From: Marinobacterium_A aestuariivivens
Lineage (GTDB): Bacteria > Pseudomonadota > Gammaproteobacteria > Pseudomonadales > Balneatricaceae
DNA: 64,000 nt
Reading direction: 5' to 3'
Assembly (NCBI RefSeq): GCF_042661465.1
Contig: NZ_JBHSWE010000001.1
Coordinates: 1,426,001 to 1,490,000 of the forward strand
The notes under the pieces are model-generated. The model had not been told where the DNA came from and made no database searches. It saw only the letters and a list, made by a program, of their open reading frames with translations. Shown piece by piece: positions 1 to 9,141 of this stretch. The stretch's first letter is position 1. Each line of letters opens with the position of its first letter. A program made the translations under genes and the position numbers.

Positions 1-1294
1 ATGGTCTTGATGACCTTGTCGAGGGAGATGAAGTGCTCGCCATCGCCGCGCAGGGCCATCTGGGTGGCATTGATCGCCTTCATCGCCGCAATGGCATTGC
101 GCTCGATACAGGGCACCTGAACCAGGCCGCCGACCGGGTCGCAGGTCAGACCCAGGTTGTGCTCGAGGCCGATCTCGGCCGCGTTCTCGACCTGCTCCGG
201 GGTACCGCCGAGGATTTCAGTCAGTCCTGCCGCCGCCATGGCGCAGGCCGAACCCACCTCGCCCTGACAGCCGACTTCTGCACCGGAAATCGACGCGTTC
301 TTCTTGCACAGCGCACCGACTGCCGCCGCTGCCAGCATGAAGTCGACGACATCCTCGTCGCTCGCCGCCTCCTTGAAGCGCATGTAGTACATCAGCACAG
401 CCGGAATGATGCCTGCGGCACCGTTGGTCGGCGCCGTCACCATACGCCCACCGGCAGCATTTTCCTCGTTCACTGCCAGAGCATAGAGATTGACCCAGTC
501 CATCGCACTCAGGGTCGAGCTGATGACGTTCTGGGCACTGGCCTGGGTCAGTGAACGATGCAGACTGGCGGCACGACGACGCACTTTGAGCCCTCCGGGC
601 AGAATGCCCTCGCGGCTCAGCCCCTTGTCGATACAGTCCTGCATCGCCTGCCAGATCGCCTTGAGACCGTCACGCACCTCCTGTTCGGAGCGCCAGACCT
701 TCTCGTTTTCCATCATCAGCTCGCTGATGCGCAGGTTGTGAGTCTTGCACAGACGGAGCAGCTCCGCGGCGCTGTTGAAATCGTAGGGCAGCTCGACCTG
801 GGGCACCAGGGAGGCGTCGGCGACCGCCTCGGCCTCGTCGACGACGAAGCCGCCACCGATGGAGTAGTAGGTATTGCTGAACAGCAGCTGCTCGTCACTG
901 TAGGCGCTCAGGCGCATCGCATTGGGATGGTACGGCAGACACTCTTCGAGCAGCTGCATGTCACGGGCCCAGACGAAGGGGACATCCTGGATCCCAGCAG
1001 CTTGAGGACACCCGTATCTTTCAGCTCGGCCACGGCCGGATCGATCACGTCGGGATCGATGGTGTCGGGACGCATCCCCATCAGCCCCACGATCACGGCC
1101 TTGTCGGTACCGTGACCGACACCGGTTGCACTCAGGGATCCGAACAGTTCGACCCGCATACCGGAAACGTCGGACAGCAGCGCCAGTTTGTCCAGCTGGG
1201 CACCGAAATCGGCCGCTGCACGCATCGGCCCCACGGTATGGGAGCTCGACGGCCCCACGCCAACCTTGAACAGATCAAAAACACTGATGCCCAT
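1..1294 (-). CDS. sdaB: L-serine ammonia-lyase (partial, cut by left edge; one frameshift)
   Basis: Converts L-serine to pyruvate and ammonia with a [4Fe-4S] cluster. The start at 1294 gives MGISVFDLFKVGVGPSSSHT, the typical N-terminus of single-chain bacterial serine dehydratases. Downstream the frame contains the conserved GALCKKNASISGAEVGCQGE region and VPCIERNAIAA, which carry cluster cysteines. About 430 residues are visible and roughly 25-30 C-terminal residues lie outside the window. A one-base loss near 990-996 (gga-tcc-cag expected) breaks the frame. The gene is divergent from fdhA. In Pseudomonas a serine dehydratase gene adjoins gbdR and finishes glycine-betaine catabolism (glycine to serine to pyruvate), so I use sdaB; sdaA would be an equally valid family name. 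Confidence 0.93.
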
Positions 1295-1710
1295 AACACC
1301 TCCAGCATAGAAACAGGGAAGCGATGCTTTCTGCGCAGCGCCTTATTATTGTGTCCGATGAAACAGATGGTGATGCCGCCATATTCGGCTCCCGTATCCG
1401 CACGCCCGCTCAGGTCACCGGACGACATCACCTGGGGCCGATTATCCGGTCTTCCCCGCAGACCGACTTGTCGGACTGCGACCTGTCCGTAGCTGGAATC
1501 GCACTTCCTGCGTGCGCAGCCAGACGCGATGTCTTAAATAGATATGCGGGCGACTCATACAGACAGGTCATCAGGACGCCGAAAAACTACTGTAGGCTGG
1601 TGGGCTCGCGAGCAGGCCGCAGGATTGCCGTAAATCAGGCCGCTTTCGCACCAACAACAACGCGCAAACCCCAACATCAGAACACAATAACCAGAAGGAG
1701 AGCTGGCGCC
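1295..1710. promoter_or_regulatory. Divergent sdaB/fdhA intergenic region
   Basis: This 416-base region separates the starts of two divergent genes of one-carbon and serine catabolism, so it must hold both promoters. The fdhA side ends with a clear ribosome binding site (AGAAGGAGA, about 1693-1701). In Pseudomonas such genes are induced by GbdR, but I could not pick out a GbdR site with certainty. I see no credible gene inside. Confidence 0.5.
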
Positions 1711-2906
1711 ATGACAAGTCAAGCCAACCGCGGTGTCGTTTACAAGGGCCCGGGAGAGGTCGCTGTCGAGTCGATCCCCTATCCGGAACTCGCCATCGGC
1801 AATCGCAAATGCGACCACGGCGTTATTCTGAAAGTCGTAACCACCAACATCTGCGGCAGCGACCAGCACATGGTTCGCGGCCGCACCACGGCTCAGTCCG
1901 GCCTGGTACTGGGTCACGAAATCACCGGTCTGGTTGTCGAAGCCGGCCGTGATGTCGAGTTCATCAAGCCCGGCGACCTGGTCTCCGTGCCGTTCAACAT
2001 TGCCTGCGGCCGCTGCCGCAACTGCAAGGAAGGCAAAACCGGCATCTGCCTGAATGTGAACCCTGCACGCCCCGGCGCCGCCTACGGTTACGTCGACATG
2101 GGTGGCTGGGTCGGTGGCCAGACCGAATACGTCATGGTCCCCTACGCCGATTTCAACCTGCTGAAGTTCCCGGACGCCGATCAGGCAATGGAAAAGATCA
2201 AGGACCTGACCCTGCTGTCCGACATTTTCCCGACCGGTTTCCACGGCTGTGTCACCGCGGGCGTAGGCCCGGGCTCCACCGTCTACATCGCCGGCGCCGG
2301 CCCGGTTGGCCGGCGGCCGCCGTTTCCGCCCAGCTGCTGGGTGCCGCCTGTGTTATCGTCGGTGACATGATCGAAGACCGCCTGGCCCAGGCCCGCAGCT
2401 TCGGTTGCGAAACCATCGACCTGACCCAGGAAGGCGACATGGCCGACAAGATCGAGGCGATCCTCGGCGAGCGCGAAGTCGACGCCTTCGTCGACTGCGT
2501 CGGCTTCGAAGCCCACGCCTGCGGCTGCAACCATGGCAAGGAAGCGCCGGCCACCGTACTGAACTCCGCCATGTCGCTGACCCGCGCCGGCGGCCAGATC
2601 GGTATTCCGGGCCTCTACGTGACCGAAGACCCGGGCGCAGTCGATGATGCCGCCAAACACGGCGCGCTGAGCATGCGCTTCGGTCTCGGCTGGGCCAAAT
2701 CCCACAGCTTCCACACCGGTCAGTGCCCGGTCATGAAGTACCACCGTCCGCTGATGCAGGCGATCCTGTTCGGCAAGGTCAAGATTGCCGACGCGGTCAA
2801 CGTGAAGATGATCACGCTGGACGAGGCTCCGCAGGGTTACGCCGACTTCGACGGCGGCGCTGCGAAGAAATTCGTTATCGACCCGCACGGTTCCGTCGCC
2901 GCCTGA
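1711..2906 (+). CDS. fdhA: Glutathione-independent formaldehyde dehydrogenase (zinc, NAD), one frameshift
   Basis: Oxidises formaldehyde to formate with NAD and no added glutathione; here it would remove formaldehyde released by sarcosine demethylation. The protein starts MTSQANRGVVYKGPGEVAVE after a good ribosome site. It has the medium-chain dehydrogenase landmarks CGSDQHMVRGRT and GHEITG (catalytic zinc), the CGRCRNCKEGKTGIC cysteine cluster (structural zinc) and an NAD-binding stretch after GPGSTVYIAGAGPVG. It continues to GLYVTEDPGAVDDAAKHG and AKSHSFHTGQ, which closely match Pseudomonas putida FdhA. A one-base loss near 2308-2316 (GPVG-LAAA expected) splits the frame. Full length is about 399 residues, as usual. 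It is divergent from sdaB, and a strong terminator follows. Confidence 0.95.
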
Positions 2907-2931
2907 TCCACAGGCTGCGCCGGACATGCCA

Positions 2932-2957
2932 GCCCCCTTCCCGGACGGGAAGGGGGC
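2932..2957. terminator. Bidirectional hairpin terminator between fdhA and a DUF1328 gene
   Basis: A perfect 11-bp stem (GCCCCCTTCCC / GGGAAGGGGGC) with a GGAC loop lies 25 bases after fdhA and just past the end of the convergent small gene at 2966-3130. The position fits termination from both sides, although no long T-run follows. Confidence 0.75.
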
Positions 2958-2965
2958 CTGCGTTT

Positions 2966-3130
2966 CTAACGCGGCGGCCGCCGTCCGATGACAAAGAACA
3001 GTACCGCCAGAATCAAGCCCACCACGAAGAGAATCCAGGCGATATTGACCGCCGTGCCGGCGATCCCCGAAAATCCGAATATCCCCGCGATGATCGCGAT
3101 AATCAGAAAAGTTACTGCCCACCCAAACAT
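2966..3130 (-). CDS. DUF1328 (YtjA-like) small membrane protein
   Basis: A 54-residue protein, MFGWAVTFLIIAIIAGIFGF to RRPPR, with two hydrophobic helices and a basic tail, typical of the DUF1328/YtjA family found in the inner membrane. It has a strong ribosome site (GGAGAG) seven bases before ATG at 3130. The biochemical function of the family is unknown; members are often linked to stress. A sigma-54-type promoter lies about 80 bases upstream (3209-3224) on the same strand, and beyond it is a palindrome also found upstream of the BON-protein gene. I therefore place it in the regulon of the adjacent kinase/regulator pair. Confidence 0.85.
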   Translation of the reverse strand: MFGWAVTFLIIAIIAGIFGFSGIAGTAVNIAWILFVVGLILAVLFFVIGRRPPR

Positions 3131-3208
3131 GTGTCTCTCCTTCCGTTACCTGTGTTGATCGACAGCCGGACGCGCTGAACTCGCCTCCCGGCATCCTGTC
3201 AGGCATCT

Positions 3209-3224
3209 CGCACAATCGGTGCCA
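3209..3224 (-). promoter_or_regulatory. Candidate sigma-54 (-24/-12) promoter for the DUF1328 gene
   Basis: On the minus strand the bases read TGGCAC-CGATT-GTGCG. This has the invariant GG-N10-GC of RpoN promoters (TGGCAC-N5-TTGCW). The start site would fall about 65 bases before ATG at 3130. The adjacent gene pair encodes an NtrC-type activator, which supports use of this promoter. Confidence 0.6.
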
Positions 3225-3330
3225 ACGACGCATCCGCTTCAGTCTTAACGAAAAAATTCTGAACAACTGCGAACGCCGCAAACTTCGCGGGTGATAGGAC
3301 CCGATTTTCGCCCCTTCGGATAGCAAGTGC

Positions 3331-3344
3331 GGGCGATATGCCCC
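3331..3344. promoter_or_regulatory. Palindromic activator-like site GGGCGATATGCCCC
   Basis: This partial palindrome (GGGC-GATAT-GCCC) matches 13 of 14 bases of a site read on the minus strand at 6475-6462. It sits about 110 bases upstream of the minus-strand sigma-54 promoter at 3209-3224 and 228 bases upstream of the histidine kinase. That is the normal distance for an NtrC-type enhancer. I infer it binds the regulator encoded at 5013-6429. Confidence 0.5.
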
Positions 3345-3408
3345 GTACACTGTGCCGACGTTTTCACTCAAGGCCGCAGCAGGCCGCACGGCCGGCCGCC
3401 TGGAGACT

Positions 3409-3424
3409 TGGCATTGGAGTTGTA
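3409..3424 (+). promoter_or_regulatory. Weak candidate sigma-54 promoter upstream of the histidine kinase
   Basis: TGGCAT-TGGAG-TTGTA resembles the -24/-12 consensus, but the -12 GC is GT. It lies about 150 bases before the kinase start and downstream of the palindrome at 3331-3344. It would make the two-component genes autoregulated; the -12 mismatch makes this uncertain. Confidence 0.25.
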
Positions 3425-3571
3425 TACCAACTGAACGAGCGCGCAGGCGTCTCCGGCCGGCGCAATTCGCACGCCTGACACCACCTGACACTAAACTGGG
3501 TATCAGCACGCGGACGAAACCCACACCAGGCGTAGCGCCCGCGCAACGTACCAGAACGGGACCCGGTCTCC

Positions 3572-5020
3572 ATGCGAAGACTGCAATTTCTACTGACACG
3601 CTCGGTCTGGCTGCTGTCGGCGACCGCCCTGCTGCTGCTGTTCGTCAGCCTGGGTCTATTGATCTACGGCGCCTGGCGCGATGTCGAGCGCATCCCGCCA
3701 CTCGAACGACACCTGAATTACGTGGTGGCGATCGAGCTTGCCGCCGGCGAGGTACGCACCCGGCTACTCAATCTGCTGCAAGCGGACAGCGCCTACCTCG
3801 ATCCCGACGGCTTCGACGATCTGCGTGAACAGTTGCGCGGACTGAGCGACTCCGATGCCTACCGTATGGCGACCACGCCCGAGGTCATCGACAACGCCTT
3901 GACCCTGCTGGTCCAGTTCGACGGTCGCAGCCGGGTGCCGCTCGATGGCGCCTCCTCCGCATTGCGCGGCGCCTTGAATCAGGAGCTCCTCGCGCACCAG
4001 CTCCTGGTGGCGGACTTTCATGCCGAAGCCCGGCGCAAACTCGTCATTGTCTCCGCACTGGCGCTCTGCCTGCTGGTTATTTCGGCACTGCTCTGGACCC
4101 TGGTGCGGCAGCGGGTCCTGCGGCCGCTGAACAAGCTTATCGATCAGATGTCGCTGCTGGCCCGGCGCGACTTCAGCGAGCTGTCGGTGGACGATACCGA
4201 TGCGATGCTGCACCCGATGATCGAGAAATACAACGCCATGGCACAGCGACTGAGAACCCTGGAACAGGCCCAGCAGCAACGGCACGCCAACTTGACCCGG
4301 GAGGTTCGCAACAGCACCGCCATGCTGCTGCAGCAACAGCGCCGGCTGGCACAGGCCGAACGCCTCGGCGCCGTCGGCGAAGTCGCGGCTGGGGTGGCCC
4401 ATGAACTGCGCAACCCCTTGACCAGCGTACAGATGGCGCTGGAGAACCTGCACCACGACGTCCCGGATGCCGAGCTGGCCGAGCGCGTCGACCTGATCAA
4501 CGACGAGGTCAAGCGTGCGACCCGGCAACTCAACCAGCTGCTGGATCAAGCCCGCCAGCGCCCCGAGAAGGCGTTCCCCCTGGATATTGGCGAGGAGGTC
4601 GAAAGCCTGGTCACCCTCGCCGGCTTTCAGCTGCACGAGGATGTCACCCTGAGCAGCGACGTCGCCGATGGACTGCGGTGCCGCCTGCCCCGTTCCCAGT
4701 TCCGGCAAATGCTGCTGAATCTGCTCCTGAACGCCGGCCAGGCCCTCCAGGACGCGGCCGGCCAGATTCAGCTGCAGGTCAGGCGCCGCGGCGGGATGCT
4801 CGAGATCGAGGTCAGGGACAGCGGCCCCGGCTTCTCGGCGCAGATGCTGGAAACCGGGATTCAGCCGTTTCGTTCCTGGCGTGCGGGCGGCACCGGGCTC
4901 GGCCTGGCGATGGTGCATCGGTTTACCCACGATCTCGGCGGCGAACTGCAGCTGAGCAACAGACAGGAGGGCGGCGCCTGCGTGACCCTGCGGCTGCCGT
5001 ACAGAGACACCGATGACTAA
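3572..5020 (+). CDS. Membrane-bound sensor histidine kinase
   Basis: A 482-residue kinase. A transmembrane segment at about residues 12-32 and another at about 160-180 flank a periplasmic sensor region of roughly 125 residues. A HAMP-like linker and a glutamine-rich coiled coil follow. The dimerisation H-box GVAHELRNPLTS has His277. The catalytic domain has NLLLNAGQAL (N box), DSGPGF (G1) and GGTGLGLAMV (G2). The stop overlaps the start of the response-regulator gene by eight bases, so the two are co-translated and form one two-component system. The stimulus is unknown; the envelope genes downstream suggest membrane or osmotic stress (inference). Confidence 0.9.
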   Translation: MRRLQFLLTRSVWLLSATALLLLFVSLGLLIYGAWRDVERIPPLERHLNYVVAIELAAGEVRTRLLNLLQADSAYLDPDGFDDLREQLRGLSDSDAYRMATTPEVIDNALTLLVQFDGRSRVPLDGASSALRGALNQELLAHQLLVADFHAEARRKLVIVSALALCLLVISALLWTLVRQRVLRPLNKLIDQMSLLARRDFSELSVDDTDAMLHPMIEKYNAMAQRLRTLEQAQQQRHANLTREVRNSTAMLLQQQRRLAQAERLGAVGEVAAGVAHELRNPLTSVQMALENLHHDVPDAELAERVDLINDEVKRATRQLNQLLDQARQRPEKAFPLDIGEEVESLVTLAGFQLHEDVTLSSDVADGLRCRLPRSQFRQMLLNLLLNAGQALQDAAGQIQLQVRRRGGMLEIEVRDSGPGFSAQMLETGIQPFRSWRAGGTGLGLAMVHRFTHDLGGELQLSNRQEGGACVTLRLPYRDTDD

Positions 5021-6429
5021 GACACTGCTGATCATCGAAGACGAAGCCCTGCTGGGAACCGAGCTGCAACGCCACTTTCGGCGCAATGGCTGGCGGGTGC
5101 TGCTGACCGACAGCCTCGACGCGGCCCGACGCGAACTGTTCGACAAAGGTTTGACTCCCATCATCGTGCTGTCCGACATGAGCCTGCCCGACGGCAACGC
5201 ACTGGACCTGCTCGAAGAATCCGCCCGGGACGCGACCGGCGCCGAGTGGATCTTTCTGACCGGCTTCGGCACGGTGGCCGACTCGGTACGGGCCCTGCGT
5301 CTGGGAGCCTACGACTTTCTCGAGAAGCCGGTCGAGCTCGACCGGCTGGACCTGGTCGTCAACAGCGCCGCGCGCAGTGCGACGGCACAGCGCCGGCTGC
5401 GGGACCAGCTTTCGGCCGGCAGCCGCCGTTTCACACCGGACAGTTTCGTCGGCCACAGCGACGCCGCCCGACAACTGCGCGAGATGCTCGGGCGGCTGGC
5501 CAAAGCGCCCTTTTCGGCCCTGATTCTCAACGGCGAGACCGGCACCGGCAAAGGCGTGGCGGCGCGCATCATGCACCACAGCGGCACACGCCAGGACGCG
5601 CCGCTGGTCGAGGTCAACTGCTCGGCATTGCCCAAGGACCTGCTGGAATCCGAACTGTTCGGTCACGAAGCCGGCGCCTTTACCGGCGCCGGGGGCGTCG
5701 TCGCGGCCTGCTCGAGCAGGCCGACGGCGGCACCCTCTTCCTCGACGAAATCGGCGACATGCCGCTCGATCTGCAGGCCAAGCTGCTGAAAGCGCTGGAA
5801 GAACAGTGCTTCCGCCGGGTGGGGGCGAGCACGAGATCCGTGTCGACGTCCAGGTGATCACCGCAACCAACCGGAACCTGCAGACCTGCATCGACGAAGG
5901 CCGCTTCCGCGAAGACCTGTATCACCGCCTCAGCGTGTTCGAGTTGCGCCTGCCGGCGTTGCGCGAGCGCATAGAAGACCTCGATGAGCTGGTGCCGCTG
6001 CTGATCACCGAGTTCAACGCCAAGGCCGGCAAGCGCGTGAACCGGATCGGACGGGTTGTCTGGCAACGCCTCAGGGCGCACGACTGGCCCGGCAATGTAC
6101 GCGAGCTGCGCAACGTCATCGAGCGCTGCGTCCTGTTCGCCGATGACGGCGACTTGCCGCTGCAATGGCTGCACCTGCAGCCGACCCCCTCGCCGACCGA
6201 CGGGCCCGCGACGAGCGACGCCGCCCTGTCGTCAGGACAGACGCCCTACATCCAGGTACCGCTCGACGGCAGCATGGGACTGGAGGAGATGGACCGTTTC
6301 ATTATCTGCCAGGCACTGGAACGCAACCAGCACAATGTGGCCGCGACCGCCCGGATGCTGAATACGACCCGGGACACCCTGCGCTACCGCATTCAGAAAT
6401 ACGCCATCACATTGCCCGAAGACACCTGA
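5013..6429 (+). CDS. Sigma-54-dependent response regulator, NtrC family (two frameshifts)
   Basis: Activates RpoN promoters after phosphorylation by the kinase just upstream. The receiver domain (residues 1-120) has acceptor Asp55 in VLSDMSLPDG and a Lys in FLEKPVEL. The AAA+ domain has Walker A GETGTGKG, the sigma-54 loop ELFGHEAGAFTGA, Walker B GGTLFLDEIGDMPLDLQ and an ITATNRNL sensor. A Fis-type helix-turn-helix ends the protein (NVAATARMLNTTRDTLRYRI). Two one-base losses, near 5685-5697 and 5820-5826 (G-rich runs), split it. About 472 residues is normal for the family. Likely targets are the sigma-54 promoters at 6538-6553 and 3209-3224. Confidence 0.92.
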
Positions 6430-6438
6430 TTCGTACCC

Positions 6439-6475
6439 GGGGGATATGACGCCCAGATTAAGGGGCATATCCCCC
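6439..6475. promoter_or_regulatory. Large inverted repeat with two copies of a GGGGGATATG site
   Basis: GGGGGATATG at 6439-6448 pairs perfectly with CATATCCCCC at 6466-6475, with an extra CCC/GGG pairing inside. It lies just after the response-regulator stop and 63-99 bases upstream of the sigma-54 promoter at 6538. The right half read on the minus strand, GGGGGATATGCCCC, nearly equals the site at 3331-3344. It could be both a terminator for the regulator gene and the enhancer for the BON gene; the repeated sequence favours a binding site. Confidence 0.6.
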
Positions 6476-6537
6476 ACCGGGTGAGTTCACTATTAGCACT
6501 GGATTACCAACTCATTGTCCGCAAAAGACTTTTCAGT

Positions 6538-6553
6538 TGGCACTTAAGCTGCA
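6538..6553 (+). promoter_or_regulatory. Sigma-54 (-24/-12) promoter of the BON-protein operon
   Basis: TGGCAC-TTAAG-CTGCA matches the RpoN consensus at all key bases (GG-N10-GC) with one mismatch in TTGCA. The predicted start is near 6564, giving a leader of about 150 bases before ATG at 6712. An NtrC-type activator is encoded immediately upstream. Confidence 0.7.
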
Positions 6554-6711
6554 GCTAACCCGACAGCCCCCTTGATCTGCCGTTTCGCCGCCGCCAATGC
6601 GCGCCGGCGAAGAGAATACAGCCCCTGCGGCGCCGCTTCACCAATGCGGACGGTGTCGATCAGCAGGCTGTGCCGGGGGATGAACCCACTTAACTTTCGG
6701 AGACATTCGCC

Positions 6712-7536
6712 ATGAAACGTTTTCCCGTTAAACCGATCCTTGTCGCCTGCGCCCTGGCACTCGCCAGCCCGCCCCTTCTCGCCCAGACGGAAGAGCAGCG
6801 TCCTGACCTGTGGGTCAAGGCAAAACTGGAAACGACCTACCTGCTCAATCGTCAACTCAATCCTTTCGACATCAAAACCGATATTAAGGATGGCGTCGCA
6901 GTGCTGAGCGGCACCGTCGAGAGCGACGTCGAGCGTGACCTGGCCGAAGCGCTGGCACTGAGCATCGAAGGTATCCAGGAGGTCAAGAACGAATTAAAGG
7001 TCGATCCGTCGACCGCCGGGATGCCCCCACAGACAGCGCCGAGCGCAGCTTCTCCCGCAAGGTCGAGGACGCCAACCTCACGGCCCAGGTAAAATCACAG
7101 CTGTTGTCGAACAGAAACACCGGTGGGCTCGCCATCGATGTCGATACCCGCAATGCCGTGGTAACGCTCTCCGGCAGCGTCAAGTCGGACGCCGAAGCCG
7201 AACTGGCCGGTCGGATTGCACAGAACACCCGCGGAGTCAGCAGCGTCGAGAACCAACTGACGGTGGGGGAAGGAAGCCACTGTCGTCGGCGAGGCGGAAC
7301 GCGAAGCCCGTGACGTAGCGGAATCGATCAGCGACGGCTGGATCACCGCCAAGGTGAAGTCCGCCTTGATTTATAACCGCAACGTCGATGGCAGTGATAT
7401 CGACGTCGAGACCCAGGACGGTGTCGTCACGCTGCGGGGTCAGGTCGACAGCGACGCTGAACGGGAACTGGCCCTTTCAATCGCCAGCGATATCAAAGGC
7501 GTTGAATCCGTCAAGTCGGAACTCACCGGCGGCTGA
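6712..7536 (+). CDS. Periplasmic triple-BON-domain protein (frameshifts)
   Basis: Starts MKRFPVKPILVACALALASP with a signal peptide likely cleaved after LLAQ. Three BON repeats of about 65 residues follow. Each has the 'D(V/I)xTxDGVVTLxGxVxSDxExxLA' pattern and ends in a 'GVxSVxNxL' motif. BON domains bind phospholipid or envelope surfaces, and proteins such as OsmY protect the periplasm under osmotic stress. A one-base loss near 7018-7022 and a one-base gain near 7270-7275 break the frame; restored length is about 275 residues. The ribosome site CGGAG precedes ATG. It heads the operon that continues to the ElaB-like, permease and phospholipase-D genes. Confidence 0.85.
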
Positions 7537-7600
7537 TGCGACCCGCAAGGGTGCGACCGCCGCTGCTGAAGCCACTCACCCCACTGACCAGGACACGCAC

Positions 7601-7880
7601 ATGACCAATTCCACCAGCAAGTCGAAAACCACCGCCGACGAGCCCGCAGGCGACGCTCTCGCGGCGGGTCGCCGACGACCTGCACGCGCGTATCGAGCAG
7701 GCGGTCGAGATGGGTGAGCAGCTCGAAGAGGGGATGCATGAACGCGGTGAACGTCTGCAGCAGCGGGAGCGGGAGCTGCGCGGCAGCCTGACGCAGGTCG
7801 TTCGCGACCATCCCTGGGCGGTCGTCGGCGGATCGGTGGCGCTGGGCATCCTGCTCGGCGTCCTCGGCCGTCGACGTTGA
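7601..7880 (+). CDS. DUF883 / ElaB-YqjD family membrane-anchored protein (one frameshift)
   Basis: About 93 residues. A polar N-terminus (MTNSTSKSKTTADEPAGD) is followed by an amphipathic stretch (ARIEQAVEMGEQLEEGMHER) and a C-terminal hydrophobic anchor with the family signature HPWAVVGGSVALGILLGVL ending GRRR. ElaB/YqjD proteins are inner-membrane, stationary-phase proteins, some of which bind ribosomes. A one-base loss near 7660-7670 separates the N-terminal codons from the rest. It lies 64 bases after the BON gene and in the same direction. Confidence 0.75.
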
Positions 7881-7922
7881 AGCCATGAAGTCATCGACCG
7901 CAGAGCCCAGCTGCGCCAGGTC

Positions 7923-8000
7923 ATGAGACTGTTGATGCCTCTACTCCGCCTCTGGCAGGCACGGCAACGCGTGCAGCAGAGACAGCGAGAATCCCGATGA
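7923..8000 (+). CDS. Possible 25-residue small protein coupled to the permease gene
   Basis: ATG at 7923 opens a frame of 25 codons (MRLLMPLLRLWQARQRVQQR and five more residues), a short hydrophobic start with a basic tail. Its TGA overlaps the ATG of the AI-2E-type permease (ATGA). The same frame is open back to the stop of the ElaB-like gene, so it could also be a remnant of a longer C-terminal extension. No family is recognised. Confidence 0.3.
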   Translation: MRLLMPLLRLWQARQRVQQRQRESR

Positions 8001-9126
8001 CCGATCCGGACAGACAAGGGTGCGACAGCACCCATATTTACAGGACACTGTCCGCTGACGACAGCGTGCGCACCTTGGAGCCCCGCCCCAAGATAGCGGC
8101 GGACAGGCGCCGCCCGGAGGTCCGGCTATTGTCGCTTCTGGCCGTGACCTATACGTTGGTGCTGGCGCAAACCCTGCTCGTACCCATTGCGCTGGCATGC
8201 CTGCTAAGCCTGGTGCTGGCGCCGCCGGTGCGCTGGCTGACATGCCTGCACGTTCCCCGTCCGCTGGGGGCCGCAGCTGTGGTGCTGCTGCTGTTGGCCG
8301 GACTCAATTACGGCCTGGCCCGGTCGGTCGATCCCGTCAGCGCCTGGTTCGAACAGGTCCCGCAGGTGCTCGAACAGCTGGAGCTCAAACTCTACCCGAT
8401 CAAGAAGACCGTCGCGGAAGTGAACAAGGCCGCGGAAAAGGTCGACGATATCGCCTCGGTCGAGCCGAACCGGTCTATCGAAGTCGGCAGCGGCAACTTT
8501 TCGAAGATGCTCTACAGCAACGCCCAGGGGCTGATCACTGGCACCGTGACCACAATACTATTGCTCTACTTCGTCCTCTCCTGGGGACAGTCGATGCTGC
8601 TTCGCATCGGCCAGCTGCAGAAAAGTCCCGGGCGGCGAAGCCGCTTCATCGAACTGTCCGTCATCCTCGAGGCCGAACTCTCCCGCTACCTGTTCAGCAT
8701 CACACTGATCAATGCAGGTCTCGGCATCGCTGTCGCCGGAACGCTATCCCTGCTGGGCATGCCCAACCCGCTACTCTGGGGGCAGTCGCGGCGCTGCTGA
8801 ACTACGTCCCCTACCTTGGCGGGCTGACCACAGCGATCCTGCTTGGTGCCACAGCCCTGCTCAGTTTCGACAGCCTGGCCCCGTCCGCGCTGGTGGTCTC
8901 CGCCTTCGGTATCCTGACCCTGCTGGAGGGCCAGATCGTCACGCCCATGGTTCTGGGACAGCGACTGTCGCTCAATCCTCTGGCGGTGTTCCTGAGCGTC
9001 CTGATCTGGTTCTGGATGTGGGGTGTGGCCGGGGCGTTAATGGCGGTACCGATGCTGATTATCCTCAAGCTGGTTGGCGACCGGGTGGATGCGCTCCGGC
9101 CCTTCGCGGCCATCGCCGGGCGTTGA
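7997..9126 (+). CDS. AI-2E/PerM family permease (one frameshift)
   Basis: A multi-spanning inner-membrane protein of about 376 residues. The first helices are LLAVTYTLVLAQTLLVPIAL and LAAAVVLLLLAGLNYGLA-like segments, followed by a long periplasmic linker. The later conserved core reads ALLNYVPYLGG, LEGQIVTPMVLG and LNPLAVFLSVLIWFWMWGV, characteristic of the AI-2E/UPF0118 family. Members are proposed exporters or antiporters of small molecules or Na+/H+; the substrate cannot be told from sequence. A one-base loss in the G-run near 8778-8783 (LLWGAVAALL expected) splits the frame. The start overlaps the preceding small frame by four bases. Confidence 0.87.
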
Positions 9127-9141
9127 CCCGTGGCCGCGGCG

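Noticed and set aside
5640..5840. Programmed frameshifting in the response regulator
   Set aside because: Two shifts in the same direction at ordinary G-rich sequence, with the same kind of loss across many other genes, fit sequencing error better than a slippery-site mechanism.
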